In this document: piece after piece, positions 54,724 to 62,015 of the stretch
Position numbering within the stretch: position 1 is the first letter of the stretch
How the letters are laid out: every line of letters begins with the position of its first letter
The notes under the pieces: model-generated
Seen by the model: the letters and a program-made list of their open reading frames with translations, nothing else
What the model was told of the DNA's origin: nothing
Database searches by the model: none
Assembly: GCF_963975345.1 (NCBI RefSeq)
Contig: NZ_CAXBGE010000001.1
Span: 1-64,000 of the forward strand
Reading direction: 5' to 3'
Source: Maricaulis sp963975345
GTDB taxonomy: Bacteria; Pseudomonadota; Alphaproteobacteria; Caulobacterales; Maricaulaceae
Length of the DNA: 64,000 nt
Made by a program: the position numbers and the translations under genes

Positions 54724-55100
54724 ATTTATGGGTCAGTTTATCCCCACCCCCTTCACGCGCGCCCATAATCCCCGCATCGGCTGCCGAGCGGGGCGTTTCT
54801 AGACCGTCTGGTGATGTGGTGGCCGTGCGATGCCTCGAGTGGACGGGAAATAACGGTCCCGGACCATGAAAGAGCGGACGAGAGAGACGGCGATCCTGGA
54901 GGCTCGCCCACTGACGGTGCCCAGACCCTGATCCCGGCCACGGCCGGACGGTAAAAGAGAAGGGTTTGAACGGGCGGATTGGCGCGACCGGGGGTGACGT
55001 CCCGACAGGGCCTTTCTACCCCTCGCGATGGTGGGGTGAGGCCAATTGGCCCACACGGTCGGCAGGCTTAGAAAGCGTTGGACAAGACAAGTCGCGGCGT

Positions 55101-55240
55101 CTGCAAAAACATCGCGTGCGGGAAGATCCGAAGGATCGGATTTTCACTCAAGCGCTTAATGAGACAAGGGTTCGACGGATCTTCCCGTGCATCCCGCCTG
55201 ATCAATGCCCATCCCTCCAGCCGGAAACGGCGTGGAGATT
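55101..55240. repeat. bipartite palindromic intergenic element, copy 2
   Basis: Hairpin A has 12-bp perfect arms CGGGAAGATCCG (55119-55130) and CGGATCTTCCCG (55176-55187). Hairpin B (55215-55239) is CTCCAGCCG-GAAA-CGGCGTGGAG. The segment 55211-55240 matches 16697-16726 of copy 1 at 26 of 30 positions, all four differences falling in the tetraloop. The left flank (ctgcaaaaacatcgcgtgcggga) also resembles that of copy 1. Confidence 0.72.
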
Positions 55241-55251
55241 GTCGTGCAACG

Positions 55252-55347
55252 GAAAAAGGGGACAGGTATATTTAACGCGCCACCAACCCGTTTGGCCAAG
55301 AGAGGCACTGCGGCGCGTGCGCGTTAAATATACCTGTCCCCTTTTTC
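55252..55347. repeat. 96-bp element with 29-bp perfect inverted repeats
   Basis: Arms 55252-55280 and 55319-55347 are perfectly complementary over 29 bases (GAAAAAGGGGACAGGTATAT is the first part) around a 38-base loop. The last two bases lie inside the ggt stop codon. Read from the ggt side the stem ends in five U residues, so it should act as an intrinsic terminator for ggt. Similar AAAAAGGGGACAG termini occur in small elements of many proteobacteria (recollection), so this may be a non-autonomous mobile element. Confidence 0.85.
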
Positions 55348-57079
55348 AGGGCTGGAGCGCGACGCCTTCGCGGCGCGGATCGGCGCCGCCGATCAGGGTG
55401 CCGTCCTCAAGCCGCCGCACGATGTGGATGCCGGAATTCTCGCCGCGATTGGCGTCGAGCGTGAAGCCGAGATCCTGCAGGCCTGCGAGCACATTGGCCG
55501 GCATGCCGTCCTCGATCCGCACGATATCGCCATTGGCGACGACATTGGGCAGTTCGATCGCCTGTTGCGGGGTGAGGCCCCAATCGAGCATGCCGACCAG
55601 GGTCTTGGCCGTGTAAGCGATGATCGAGGAGCCGCCGGGCGAGCCGGTTGCGAGCACGAAATGGCCGTTCGCATCGAACACGATGGTCGGCGACATCGAG
55701 GAGCGCGGGCGTTTGCCCGCAGCAGGCGCATTGGGGATGGGCTGGCCATCGGCATCGATCGGGATGCGCGAGAAGTCGGTCAGCTGGTTATTGAGGAAGA
55801 AGCCGCCGGCCATGCGCTGACTGCCAAATACGCTCTCGACCGTCGTCGTCATCGAGATGACATCGCCCTCATTGTCGACGATTACGAGATGGCTGGTGCC
55901 CGGCGAATCGGGCGTCGCATCCACGCCGGGGGCAGCAATCCCGGCCGGGATGCCGGCGACGACATGCGGGGTCGCGACGGCGCCAGCGACGAGGTTGGAG
56001 CGGGTGGTGATGTAGTCGCTGGCGAGCAGGCCCTCGACCGGCACGGTGACGAACTCGGGATCGGCGACATAGGCGTCGCGATCAGCATAGGCCAAGCGCG
56101 AAGCCTCGATGAAGCGGCGCCAACCTTCCAGCGTCTGCGGCCCGGTGGCGGCCATGTCATAGGGCTCGAGCAGGCCGAGGATTTCATTGACGGTTACACC
56201 GCCCGAAGCCGGTGGCGGCATGCCGCAAACGGTCCATTGCCGGTAGGCCCGGCAGACCGCTTCGCGGCGCAGCGCCTGATAGCCGGCCAGATCGCTTTGG
56301 GTGAGCCCGCCAGGGCGCGGCTCGGCCTGGACCGCTTGCACAATCTCGGCGGCCAGGGGCCCGGAATAGAGATTGCGCCAGTCGGCGGCGATGGCACGGG
56401 CGCTGTCGGCATAGGCCTGATTGTGCAGTTGATAGCCGACGGGCAGGGCGCTGCCATCTTCGAGGAAAAAATAGGCCCGCGAGGCCGGCCATTCATCGAT
56501 CGGAGAGCGCGGAGCCATGCCGGCGATGAAACCCTGTAGCCGCGGCGAGACGGCAAACCCGTTTTCCGCCAGCCCGATCGCGGCCTGGAATCCGTTGGCC
56601 CAGGGCAGTTCGCCATGATCGCCATGGGCCAGGGCCAGCATGGCGATGGCGCCCGGCGCGCCGACCGAATGGCCCGAGAAGACCGCATCGTAAAAGCTCA
56701 GCGGCTGACCGTCTTCGTCGAGGAAGAGTGTGGGGGTGGCGCTGGCCGGCGCGGTCTCGCGGCCGTCATAGGCGGTGAGATCGCCGGTGGAGGCGTCGTA
56801 ATACAGCATGAAGGCACCGCCGCCGAGACCGGAGCTTTGCGGCTCCACCAGGCCGAGCACGGTCTGCACCGCTATCGCGGCATCGATTGCATCACCGCCG
56901 GCGCGCAGGGCATCGAGCCCGGCTTCGACGGCGAGTGGATTGGCGGCGGCGACCATCGCCTGACTGGTCTGGCTGGCCGGGGTGGGTGGTGGTGCAGTCT
57001 CGACGCTGGCGCTCTGGCCGCAGGCGGCCAGGGTGAGTGTCGATGCCAATGCGCTGGCACACAGAAGAAAACGGATCAT
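55346..57079 (-). CDS. ggt: gamma-glutamyltransferase, lipoprotein type
   Basis: Cleaves the gamma-glutamyl bond of glutathione and gamma-glutamyl peptides in the periplasm. From MIRFLLCASA it is 577 residues with a lipobox LAAC (Cys20). The large-subunit part has SGLGGGAFMLYYD and DGRETAP. Autoprocessing should occur before Thr395 in SPGTSHLVIVDNEG, releasing the small subunit. That subunit carries SMTTTVESVFGSQ, the RPRSSMSPTIVFD region and ATGSPGGSSII. The upstream in-frame start (57172) overlaps the divergent peptidase gene and is rejected. Its stop codon touches a 29-bp inverted repeat. Confidence 0.93.
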   Translation of the reverse strand: MIRFLLCASALASTLTLAACGQSASVETAPPPTPASQTSQAMVAAANPLAVEAGLDALRAGGDAIDAAIAVQTVLGLVEPQSSGLGGGAFMLYYDASTGDLTAYDGRETAPASATPTLFLDEDGQPLSFYDAVFSGHSVGAPGAIAMLALAHGDHGELPWANGFQAAIGLAENGFAVSPRLQGFIAGMAPRSPIDEWPASRAYFFLEDGSALPVGYQLHNQAYADSARAIAADWRNLYSGPLAAEIVQAVQAEPRPGGLTQSDLAGYQALRREAVCRAYRQWTVCGMPPPASGGVTVNEILGLLEPYDMAATGPQTLEGWRRFIEASRLAYADRDAYVADPEFVTVPVEGLLASDYITTRSNLVAGAVATPHVVAGIPAGIAAPGVDATPDSPGTSHLVIVDNEGDVISMTTTVESVFGSQRMAGGFFLNNQLTDFSRIPIDADGQPIPNAPAAGKRPRSSMSPTIVFDANGHFVLATGSPGGSSIIAYTAKTLVGMLDWGLTPQQAIELPNVVANGDIVRIEDGMPANVLAGLQDLGFTLDANRGENSGIHIVRRLEDGTLIGGADPRREGVALQP

Positions 57080-57144
57080 GGCACTTGCCCCCTGTCTCGG
57101 TGTAAGCACGATAGCGCGAACTCGCGCCAGATGAGAGGCCCCTA

Positions 57145-58122
57145 ATGGCAGTTCCGGGAAAAACCAACACATTGACCGATGTCGCCGGGCTCAAAGTCGG
57201 CCAAGCGGAAGACGCTTCGGTGCAGACCGGCGTCACCGTCATCCTGCCGGATCAGCGCGCCGTCTGTGCCGTCGATGTCCGCGGTGGCGGGCCGGGAACG
57301 CGTGAGACCGATGCTCTGGCGGCCCACACGCTGGTTGATGCGGTCGATGCCGTGGTGCTGTCAGGCGGCTCGTCCTACGGGCTCGCTGCAGCCGATGGTG
57401 TTGCGGCTGTGCTGGGCGCACAGGGGCGCGGCTTTGCCCTGATGAAAATGCCCGGCGTCCCGGTCTCGCCGGTGATCCCGGCGGCGATCCTCTATGACCT
57501 CGCCAATGGCGGCGACAAGGTTTGGGGCGAAGATCCACCCTATCGCGATCTGGGCAAGGCGGCACTCGCGGCGGCCTCTCACGATGTGCGGCTGGGACGC
57601 GCCGGGGCCGGCTATGGCGCTCGCGCCGGATCGCGGATCGGCGGAACCGGTTCGGCCAGCCTGGTCACGGCCGACGGCATCACGATTGCGGCGCTGGTCT
57701 GCGTCAACAGTTTCGGTTCGGTCACCATGCCGGGCAGCGATGTGTTCTGGGCTTGGCCGTGGGAGATTGACGGCGAGTTTGGCGGCGCCCGTCCGCCGGT
57801 CGGTTGGTCGGCTCCGCCGGAGGATTGGGGTGCGGCCAAGATCAATCCCGGCGCCCGTGAGAACACCACCATCGCCTGTATCGCCACCGATGCCGCCCTG
57901 ACCCCAGCCCAGGCCCAGCGTCTCGCCATCATGGCCCAGGACGGGCTGGCACGGGCGATCCGCCCGGTGCATACGCCGTTCGATGGCGATGTCGTATTTG
58001 CCCTCTCGACGGCAGCGCGGGAGCTGCCGCAACCGGTCGAATTCAACCTCGCCCGTCTTGGCTCATTGGCCGCTGATTGCCTGGCCCGAGCGGTGGCGCG
58101 CGGTGTCCACGCGGCATCCTGA
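57145..58122 (+). CDS. P1/S58-family peptidase (DmpA/NylC type)
   Basis: 325-residue N-terminal-nucleophile hydrolase. The opening NTLTDVAGLKVGQAED, the GGGPGTRETDAL motif, SGGSSYGLAAADGV, GGTGSASLV and the self-cleavage site Asn240-Thr241 in ARENTTIACIATDA identify the DmpA/6-aminohexanoate-oligomer-hydrolase family. Cleavage yields an alpha/beta heterodimer with Thr241 as nucleophile. Members hydrolyse beta-peptides, D-peptides or nylon oligomers. No signal peptide, so cytoplasmic. It is divergent from ggt with only 65 bases between starts. Confidence 0.93.
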   Translation: MAVPGKTNTLTDVAGLKVGQAEDASVQTGVTVILPDQRAVCAVDVRGGGPGTRETDALAAHTLVDAVDAVVLSGGSSYGLAAADGVAAVLGAQGRGFALMKMPGVPVSPVIPAAILYDLANGGDKVWGEDPPYRDLGKAALAAASHDVRLGRAGAGYGARAGSRIGGTGSASLVTADGITIAALVCVNSFGSVTMPGSDVFWAWPWEIDGEFGGARPPVGWSAPPEDWGAAKINPGARENTTIACIATDAALTPAQAQRLAIMAQDGLARAIRPVHTPFDGDVVFALSTAARELPQPVEFNLARLGSLAADCLARAVARGVHAAS

Positions 58123-58255
58123 CCAGCCTCGCGGGCCCGGCCTCCAATGCCTGTGCACGACGCCTGCGTTTGCCGGTGCGCAGTACTTGCTTTCGCCAAA
58201 GCTCGCGGTTAGGTTCCGCGCCTCTTTGGGGACATAGCCCCTGAAGACATGGCCT

Positions 58256-58332
58256 GCACCGGTAGCTCAGTTGGATAGAGCACTAGACTACGAATCTAGG
58301 GGTCGGGAGTTCGAATCTCTCCCGGTGCACCA
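58256..58332 (+). tRNA. tRNA-Arg(ACG)
   Basis: A 77-base cloverleaf with encoded CCA. Acceptor GCACCGG pairs with CCGGTGC; D arm GCTC/GAGC; anticodon stem CTAGA/TCTAG around loop CTACGAA (anticodon ACG, reading CGN arginine codons after inosine modification); T arm GGGAG/CTCTC around TTCGAAT. It stands alone between the S58 peptidase and the Lrp gene. Confidence 0.96.
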
Positions 58333-58365
58333 TTTCTCTCCTGTCACATTCCAGCCTTCAGGGCG

Positions 58366-58818
58366 TCAGAGCGGCAATTCGGTCGTGTTCTTGAGCGCGT
58401 CCATGGCGAAGCTGGCACTGACATCGGACAGTGGCGCGATCGCGATCAGCTTTTTATAGACCTCGTCATAGGCGCGGACATCGGGCAGGCAGAGCTTGAG
58501 CAGATAATCGACATCACCGCTGAGCCGGTAGAATTCGACGACCTCGGGCATGCGCCGCACACCTTCGGCGAATTTCCCCAGCCATTCTGCATCATGATGA
58601 CTGGTACGGATCGAGACGAAGAGCGTCGCGTGCAGACCGAGCGCTTCGCTGTCGAGCAGGCTGACATTCTTGCGGATGATGCCCTGTTCAGCCAAGCGCT
58701 TCATGCGCCTCGCGGTCGGGGTTGCGCTGAGCCCGATCAGGTCGGCGATGTCCTGCAAAGTGCGATCACTGTCGCTCTGGATCAGCTTTAATATCCGGCG
58801 GTCATAGTCGTCCAGCAC
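58366..58818 (-). CDS. Lrp/AsnC-family transcriptional regulator
   Basis: 150 residues: N-terminal winged helix-turn-helix (LDDYDRRILKLIQSDSDRTL, IADLIGLSATPTARRMKRL) and a RAM/AsnC ligand-binding domain (ATLFVSIRTSHHDAEW, FYRLSGDVDYLLKLCLPD). Family members sense amino acids. It is divergent from the class V PLP enzyme gene, with 121 A+T-rich bases between starts, so that gene is its likely target (inference). Confidence 0.92.
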   Translation of the reverse strand: MLDDYDRRILKLIQSDSDRTLQDIADLIGLSATPTARRMKRLAEQGIIRKNVSLLDSEALGLHATLFVSIRTSHHDAEWLGKFAEGVRRMPEVVEFYRLSGDVDYLLKLCLPDVRAYDEVYKKLIAIAPLSDVSASFAMDALKNTTELPL

Positions 58819-58939
58819 TGGAAACTCTCCGTATTGTGGTGCCTATCGCTTCATATTGCACTATTTCGAGTAAAATTGAGTGTTTTTAACTTCACCTGGG
58901 ATGGTTTGATAGCGCTTCACTCGCCCAGGCTCCGCAATC

Positions 58940-60622
58940 ATGACCCTTTTTCCCGACCCATCCGACCCGCTTTCGCGTCTGCGCAACGGCATGATCGGTC
59001 GTGACGCGATGCTGGCGACACCGTTCGGTGAACGTTTGATGGTCTATGCCGATTACACGGCCAGCGGCCGGGCCTTGCGGCAGGTCGAGACCCAGATCGA
59101 GAGCCTGTCCGGGCTTTATGCCAATCCGCACACGGTCGATAGCGCCACCGGACGCGCCTCGTCGGTCTGGATGCATCAAGCCGAGGCGATCATTCGGCAG
59201 GCGGTGAATGCTGCGCCTGAAGACTGCCTGATTGCCTGCTCGTCCGGCGCGACCGGGGCGATCCACAAATTGCAGGAAATCCTCGGCCTCGCTATCGCAC
59301 CGGCCAGCCGCGATCGGATGGTGGCTGCCATCGCCGCCAGGCTCGGTCCCGATGGGCGCCAAACCGTTGACGATGCCCTGGCGGCGGATTGTCCGGTGAT
59401 TTTCGTTGGCCCCTATGAACACCATTCCAACGAACTCAGCTGGCGCGAAAGCTTGGGCGAGGTCGTGCAGATCGCGCTGGCGGCGGATGGCGGCATCGAT
59501 ATGGCGCATCTGGAATCGGAGTTGCGCGATCCACGCTGGCTTGGCCGCCGCCGGATTGGCGCCTTCTCGGCGGCGTCCAACGTTACCGGCATCAAGAGTG
59601 ATGTGATCGCACTGGCCAAACTGCTGCATGCTCATGACGCGATCCTCTGTCTCGATTGCGCGGCGAGCGCGCCCTATCTGCCGATTGATATGCACCCGGC
59701 AGCTGAGCCCGAAGCCTGGGTCGATGCAGTGTATTTCTCGCCACACAAATTCATCGGCGGCCCGGGAGCATGTGGGATCCTGCTGTTCAATGAGGCGCTT
59801 TACCGGCGCGATCTGCCGCCGACACAAAGTGCCGGCGGCACGGTGCGTTATGTCACCAAGACCGGTCATGATTACATCGATGAGATTGAACCGCGCGAAA
59901 GCGCCGGAACACCCGGCGTGCCGCAATTGGTGCGCGCCGCGCTGGCGCTGCAGGCGCAGACCGAAATCGGCCATGCGACGATTGCCAAGCTCGAGCATGA
60001 AGCCCTCGAACGCGCCATGTCGCACTGGGGGCAAAACCCGCAGATCGACATTCTCGGAGAGGCTGATCCGGCACGGCGCCTCGGCATCGTCTCCTTCAAT
60101 ATTCTCGATCCCGACGGCGAGATCTTGCATCCGCGCCTGGTCACGACCCTGCTCAATGATTTGTTCGGCATTCAGTCGCGCGCCGGTTGCTCCTGCGCCG
60201 GCCCCTATGGTCATGACCTGCTCGGGATCGACGCCGCCCAGTCTGAGACGATCCGCGATGCGGTGCTGGCGGGACAGGCCGGCCTGCGGCCGGGTTGGTG
60301 CCGGGTCAGCCTGCACTGGGTGATGGAGGCTGAGGAAGTCGACTTCCTGATCCGCGCCGTCGATTTCCTCGCCGCGCACGGCTGGCGCTTCGCAGCCCTG
60401 TATGATTTCGATCCGGCTCACGGTGCTTGGACGTGGCGCGGGCAGAGTGCGGAGCCAGACTTCGGCTTCCCACGCCGGTTACTCGACGATTTGCCCGCCA
60501 CCAAATCACCGGCTCCGTTCGACCGGACGACCTATTTTGCCGCGACCCTGGCTGCGGCTGATGCCGCCATCGCGCGTTTGCCGGCCAGCGAGAAAGTTCT
60601 CAGCCCGGTCGGGCATTATTGA
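58940..60622 (+). CDS. class V aminotransferase / cysteine-desulfurase-like PLP enzyme
   Basis: 560 residues, about 150 longer than SufS/IscS. PLP fold type I signatures: YADYTASGRALRQVE, NPHTVDSATGRAS, SSGATGAIHKLQEIL, PYEHHSNELSWRE, LDCAASAPYLPIDMHP and the PLP lysine Lys270 in YFSPHKFIGGPG. SRAGCSCAGPYGHDLL occupies the place where desulfurases carry their persulfide cysteine, so desulfurase activity is possible. The extra C-terminal 100 residues (RGQSAEPDFGFPRRLLDDLP) are unassigned. It is divergent from the Lrp gene and its end overlaps the DUF6445 gene by 23 bases. No suf or isc genes are near. Confidence 0.88.
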   Translation: MTLFPDPSDPLSRLRNGMIGRDAMLATPFGERLMVYADYTASGRALRQVETQIESLSGLYANPHTVDSATGRASSVWMHQAEAIIRQAVNAAPEDCLIACSSGATGAIHKLQEILGLAIAPASRDRMVAAIAARLGPDGRQTVDDALAADCPVIFVGPYEHHSNELSWRESLGEVVQIALAADGGIDMAHLESELRDPRWLGRRRIGAFSAASNVTGIKSDVIALAKLLHAHDAILCLDCAASAPYLPIDMHPAAEPEAWVDAVYFSPHKFIGGPGACGILLFNEALYRRDLPPTQSAGGTVRYVTKTGHDYIDEIEPRESAGTPGVPQLVRAALALQAQTEIGHATIAKLEHEALERAMSHWGQNPQIDILGEADPARRLGIVSFNILDPDGEILHPRLVTTLLNDLFGIQSRAGCSCAGPYGHDLLGIDAAQSETIRDAVLAGQAGLRPGWCRVSLHWVMEAEEVDFLIRAVDFLAAHGWRFAALYDFDPAHGAWTWRGQSAEPDFGFPRRLLDDLPATKSPAPFDRTTYFAATLAAADAAIARLPASEKVLSPVGHY

Positions 60623-61211
60623 GGAACATCAGATAGACCAGCCGGCTATCCTGGGGCACGGAGCCAAATCCGGGACCTGCATTATGCCACAGCCAGGGCC
60701 GAAACAGGATCAGCCGATTGAATCGCATCGGAATCGTCATGATACGATCCCACTTGTCGAAGTCCTTGGCTTGGGGCGTGGCGACGCGATCAACGAAATC
60801 CTTGTAGGACTTGTACCCCCATTGATCCAGATGGGCCTGCGTATAGGGCGCGTGTTCACTCTGGGTCTCGCGGTGGCGGAAGAAATCAGTGCCGCCGACG
60901 CAGTCGGAATCGCGGCTCAGGAAATACAGGCCGGACCAATTGCATTGATCGACATGCACCCCACCCTTGGCGGTGTCCTGGGCCGAGGCGAGCCGGAATT
61001 TGCCGTGCATCTCCGTTCCGGGAACCAGCTGTTCGCCGGTCAGATGCTGGGCCAGGTCTTCGAGCGCCGGGACGCGGACGCCCTTTGCCGAATTGCGGCC
61101 GGGAAAATAATCCCGCTCGGTCTTGTCGGCATAGTCGAGGCCAAGCGCCGCCTGCCGCAGCTCCTCAGCATTCTTGAGCACGTCATCAAGCACAATCAAA
61201 GTTTGGTACAC
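60600..61211 (-). CDS. DUF6445-type protein, putative Fe(II)/2-oxoglutarate oxygenase
   Basis: 203 residues, cytoplasmic. The spacing of conserved residues fits a 2-oxoglutarate dioxygenase: His86-x-Asp88 in GGVHVDQCNW, the distal His176 in RPWLWHNAGPG, and Arg190 fourteen residues later for 2-oxoglutarate. The strand pattern (NWSGLYFLSRD, RFNRLILFRP, RLVYLMFLNN) fits a jelly-roll. I recall the family as DUF6445; its substrate is not known to me. It runs in the same direction as the cyclotransferase-like gene, 133 bases downstream of it. Confidence 0.75.
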   Translation of the reverse strand: MYQTLIVLDDVLKNAEELRQAALGLDYADKTERDYFPGRNSAKGVRVPALEDLAQHLTGEQLVPGTEMHGKFRLASAQDTAKGGVHVDQCNWSGLYFLSRDSDCVGGTDFFRHRETQSEHAPYTQAHLDQWGYKSYKDFVDRVATPQAKDFDKWDRIMTIPMRFNRLILFRPWLWHNAGPGFGSVPQDSRLVYLMFLNNARPG

Positions 61212-61344
61212 TAAATCGCCCGTCCCGCTTCGGTTTGTTTGCGATCAGTCTAATCGACCACCCCGATTGAGATGTTGCTGTGCGATTACAGTTACCTGTC
61301 TGGCAAATTGCCAAACCGTAATCGGGCGAAATTTGAGAGCTAAT

Positions 61345-61929
61345 TCAAACTTGCGCAATGCGCAGCAGAGCGTCGATCTCAGCCCTTTGCGCTGGACTGG
61401 CCGGAGTGCCGCGCGGATAGACCGGCGTTGGCCAGTCCCGATCATTGACGCGGTGGCTGTCCCAAGCTTCCGTCGATTGAATGAAGTGGCGCGCCATCTC
61501 ATCGCCACCGGTTTCAAGGCAACCGATCAGACAGGTGTCGATATAGGATTGCGGGATCGGATGGCTTTCATCGGCCCGCAACTGCTCGTGATTGACCACG
61601 ATCCAGAACCGGGCGGTGTCGAGCTCCATCGCGCCATCCTGCATCAGCTTGATCGTGTCGCGCGCAACCGGGGTAAAGGTGTAACCGCGCTCACGATGTC
61701 GCAGTTCCTCTGTGATCAGGGTCGGCACCAGGGCCGCGCTCAACATGGCATTCTCCGCTGGCCGCACGCCGAGATAGGTCGCCGCTTCATCGCCATAACG
61801 GGTGGTCCAGCCGCGCTGCCAGCCGGTTACCATCACCGGGATGACGGGCGTGTGGACGTTGGAATAGGTTTGGCGGCTATAGGCGCTCAACAGGCTGCCA
61901 TAGCCGATGATGTAATCGGTTCCGCTCAT
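61345..61929 (-). CDS. gamma-glutamylcyclotransferase-like protein
   Basis: 194 residues beginning SGTDYIIGYGSLLSAYSRQT. The YGSLL phosphate/substrate loop is the GGCT hallmark, followed by VTGWQRGWTTRY and ALVPTLITEELRHRERGYTF. The catalytic acid should be the Glu in this second part or in the YIDTCLIGCLETGG segment. GGCT-fold proteins cleave gamma-glutamyl peptides, releasing 5-oxoproline. The start at ATG 61929 sits eight bases after AGGG. A gamma-glutamyltransferase gene lies 5 kb away, so a glutathione theme is possible. Confidence 0.75.
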   Translation of the reverse strand: MSGTDYIIGYGSLLSAYSRQTYSNVHTPVIPVMVTGWQRGWTTRYGDEAATYLGVRPAENAMLSAALVPTLITEELRHRERGYTFTPVARDTIKLMQDGAMELDTARFWIVVNHEQLRADESHPIPQSYIDTCLIGCLETGGDEMARHFIQSTEAWDSHRVNDRDWPTPVYPRGTPASPAQRAEIDALLRIAQV

Positions 61930-62015
61930 GGGCATCACCCTAAACGGAAACGGCGCGGGATGTCCCGCGCCGTCCGTATTCCATCCAGACAAATGCCTGA
62001 ACTGTTTTCGGTCAG

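Larger units (their letters stand above)
54411..55345. other. large palindrome-rich intergenic region
   Basis: About 930 bases with no supported gene. It contains at least four inverted-repeat structures, annotated separately: 54445-54540, 54607-54723, 55101-55240 and 55252-55347. Between 54730 and 55100 I see only short hairpins (ccggccacggccgg at about 54935) and no protein-like frame. Such accumulation suggests a tolerant insertion site downstream of two convergent transcription units. Confidence 0.7.

Noticed and set aside
54411..55345. Repeat cluster as a CRISPR array
   Set aside because: The repeats are palindromic, of different sequence and irregular spacing; there are no identical direct repeats with uniform spacers and no cas gene.
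58892..60421. 509-codon minus-strand frame opposite the class V PLP gene
   Set aside because: It has no motif or ribosome site and fully overlaps a gene with a complete set of PLP-enzyme signatures.
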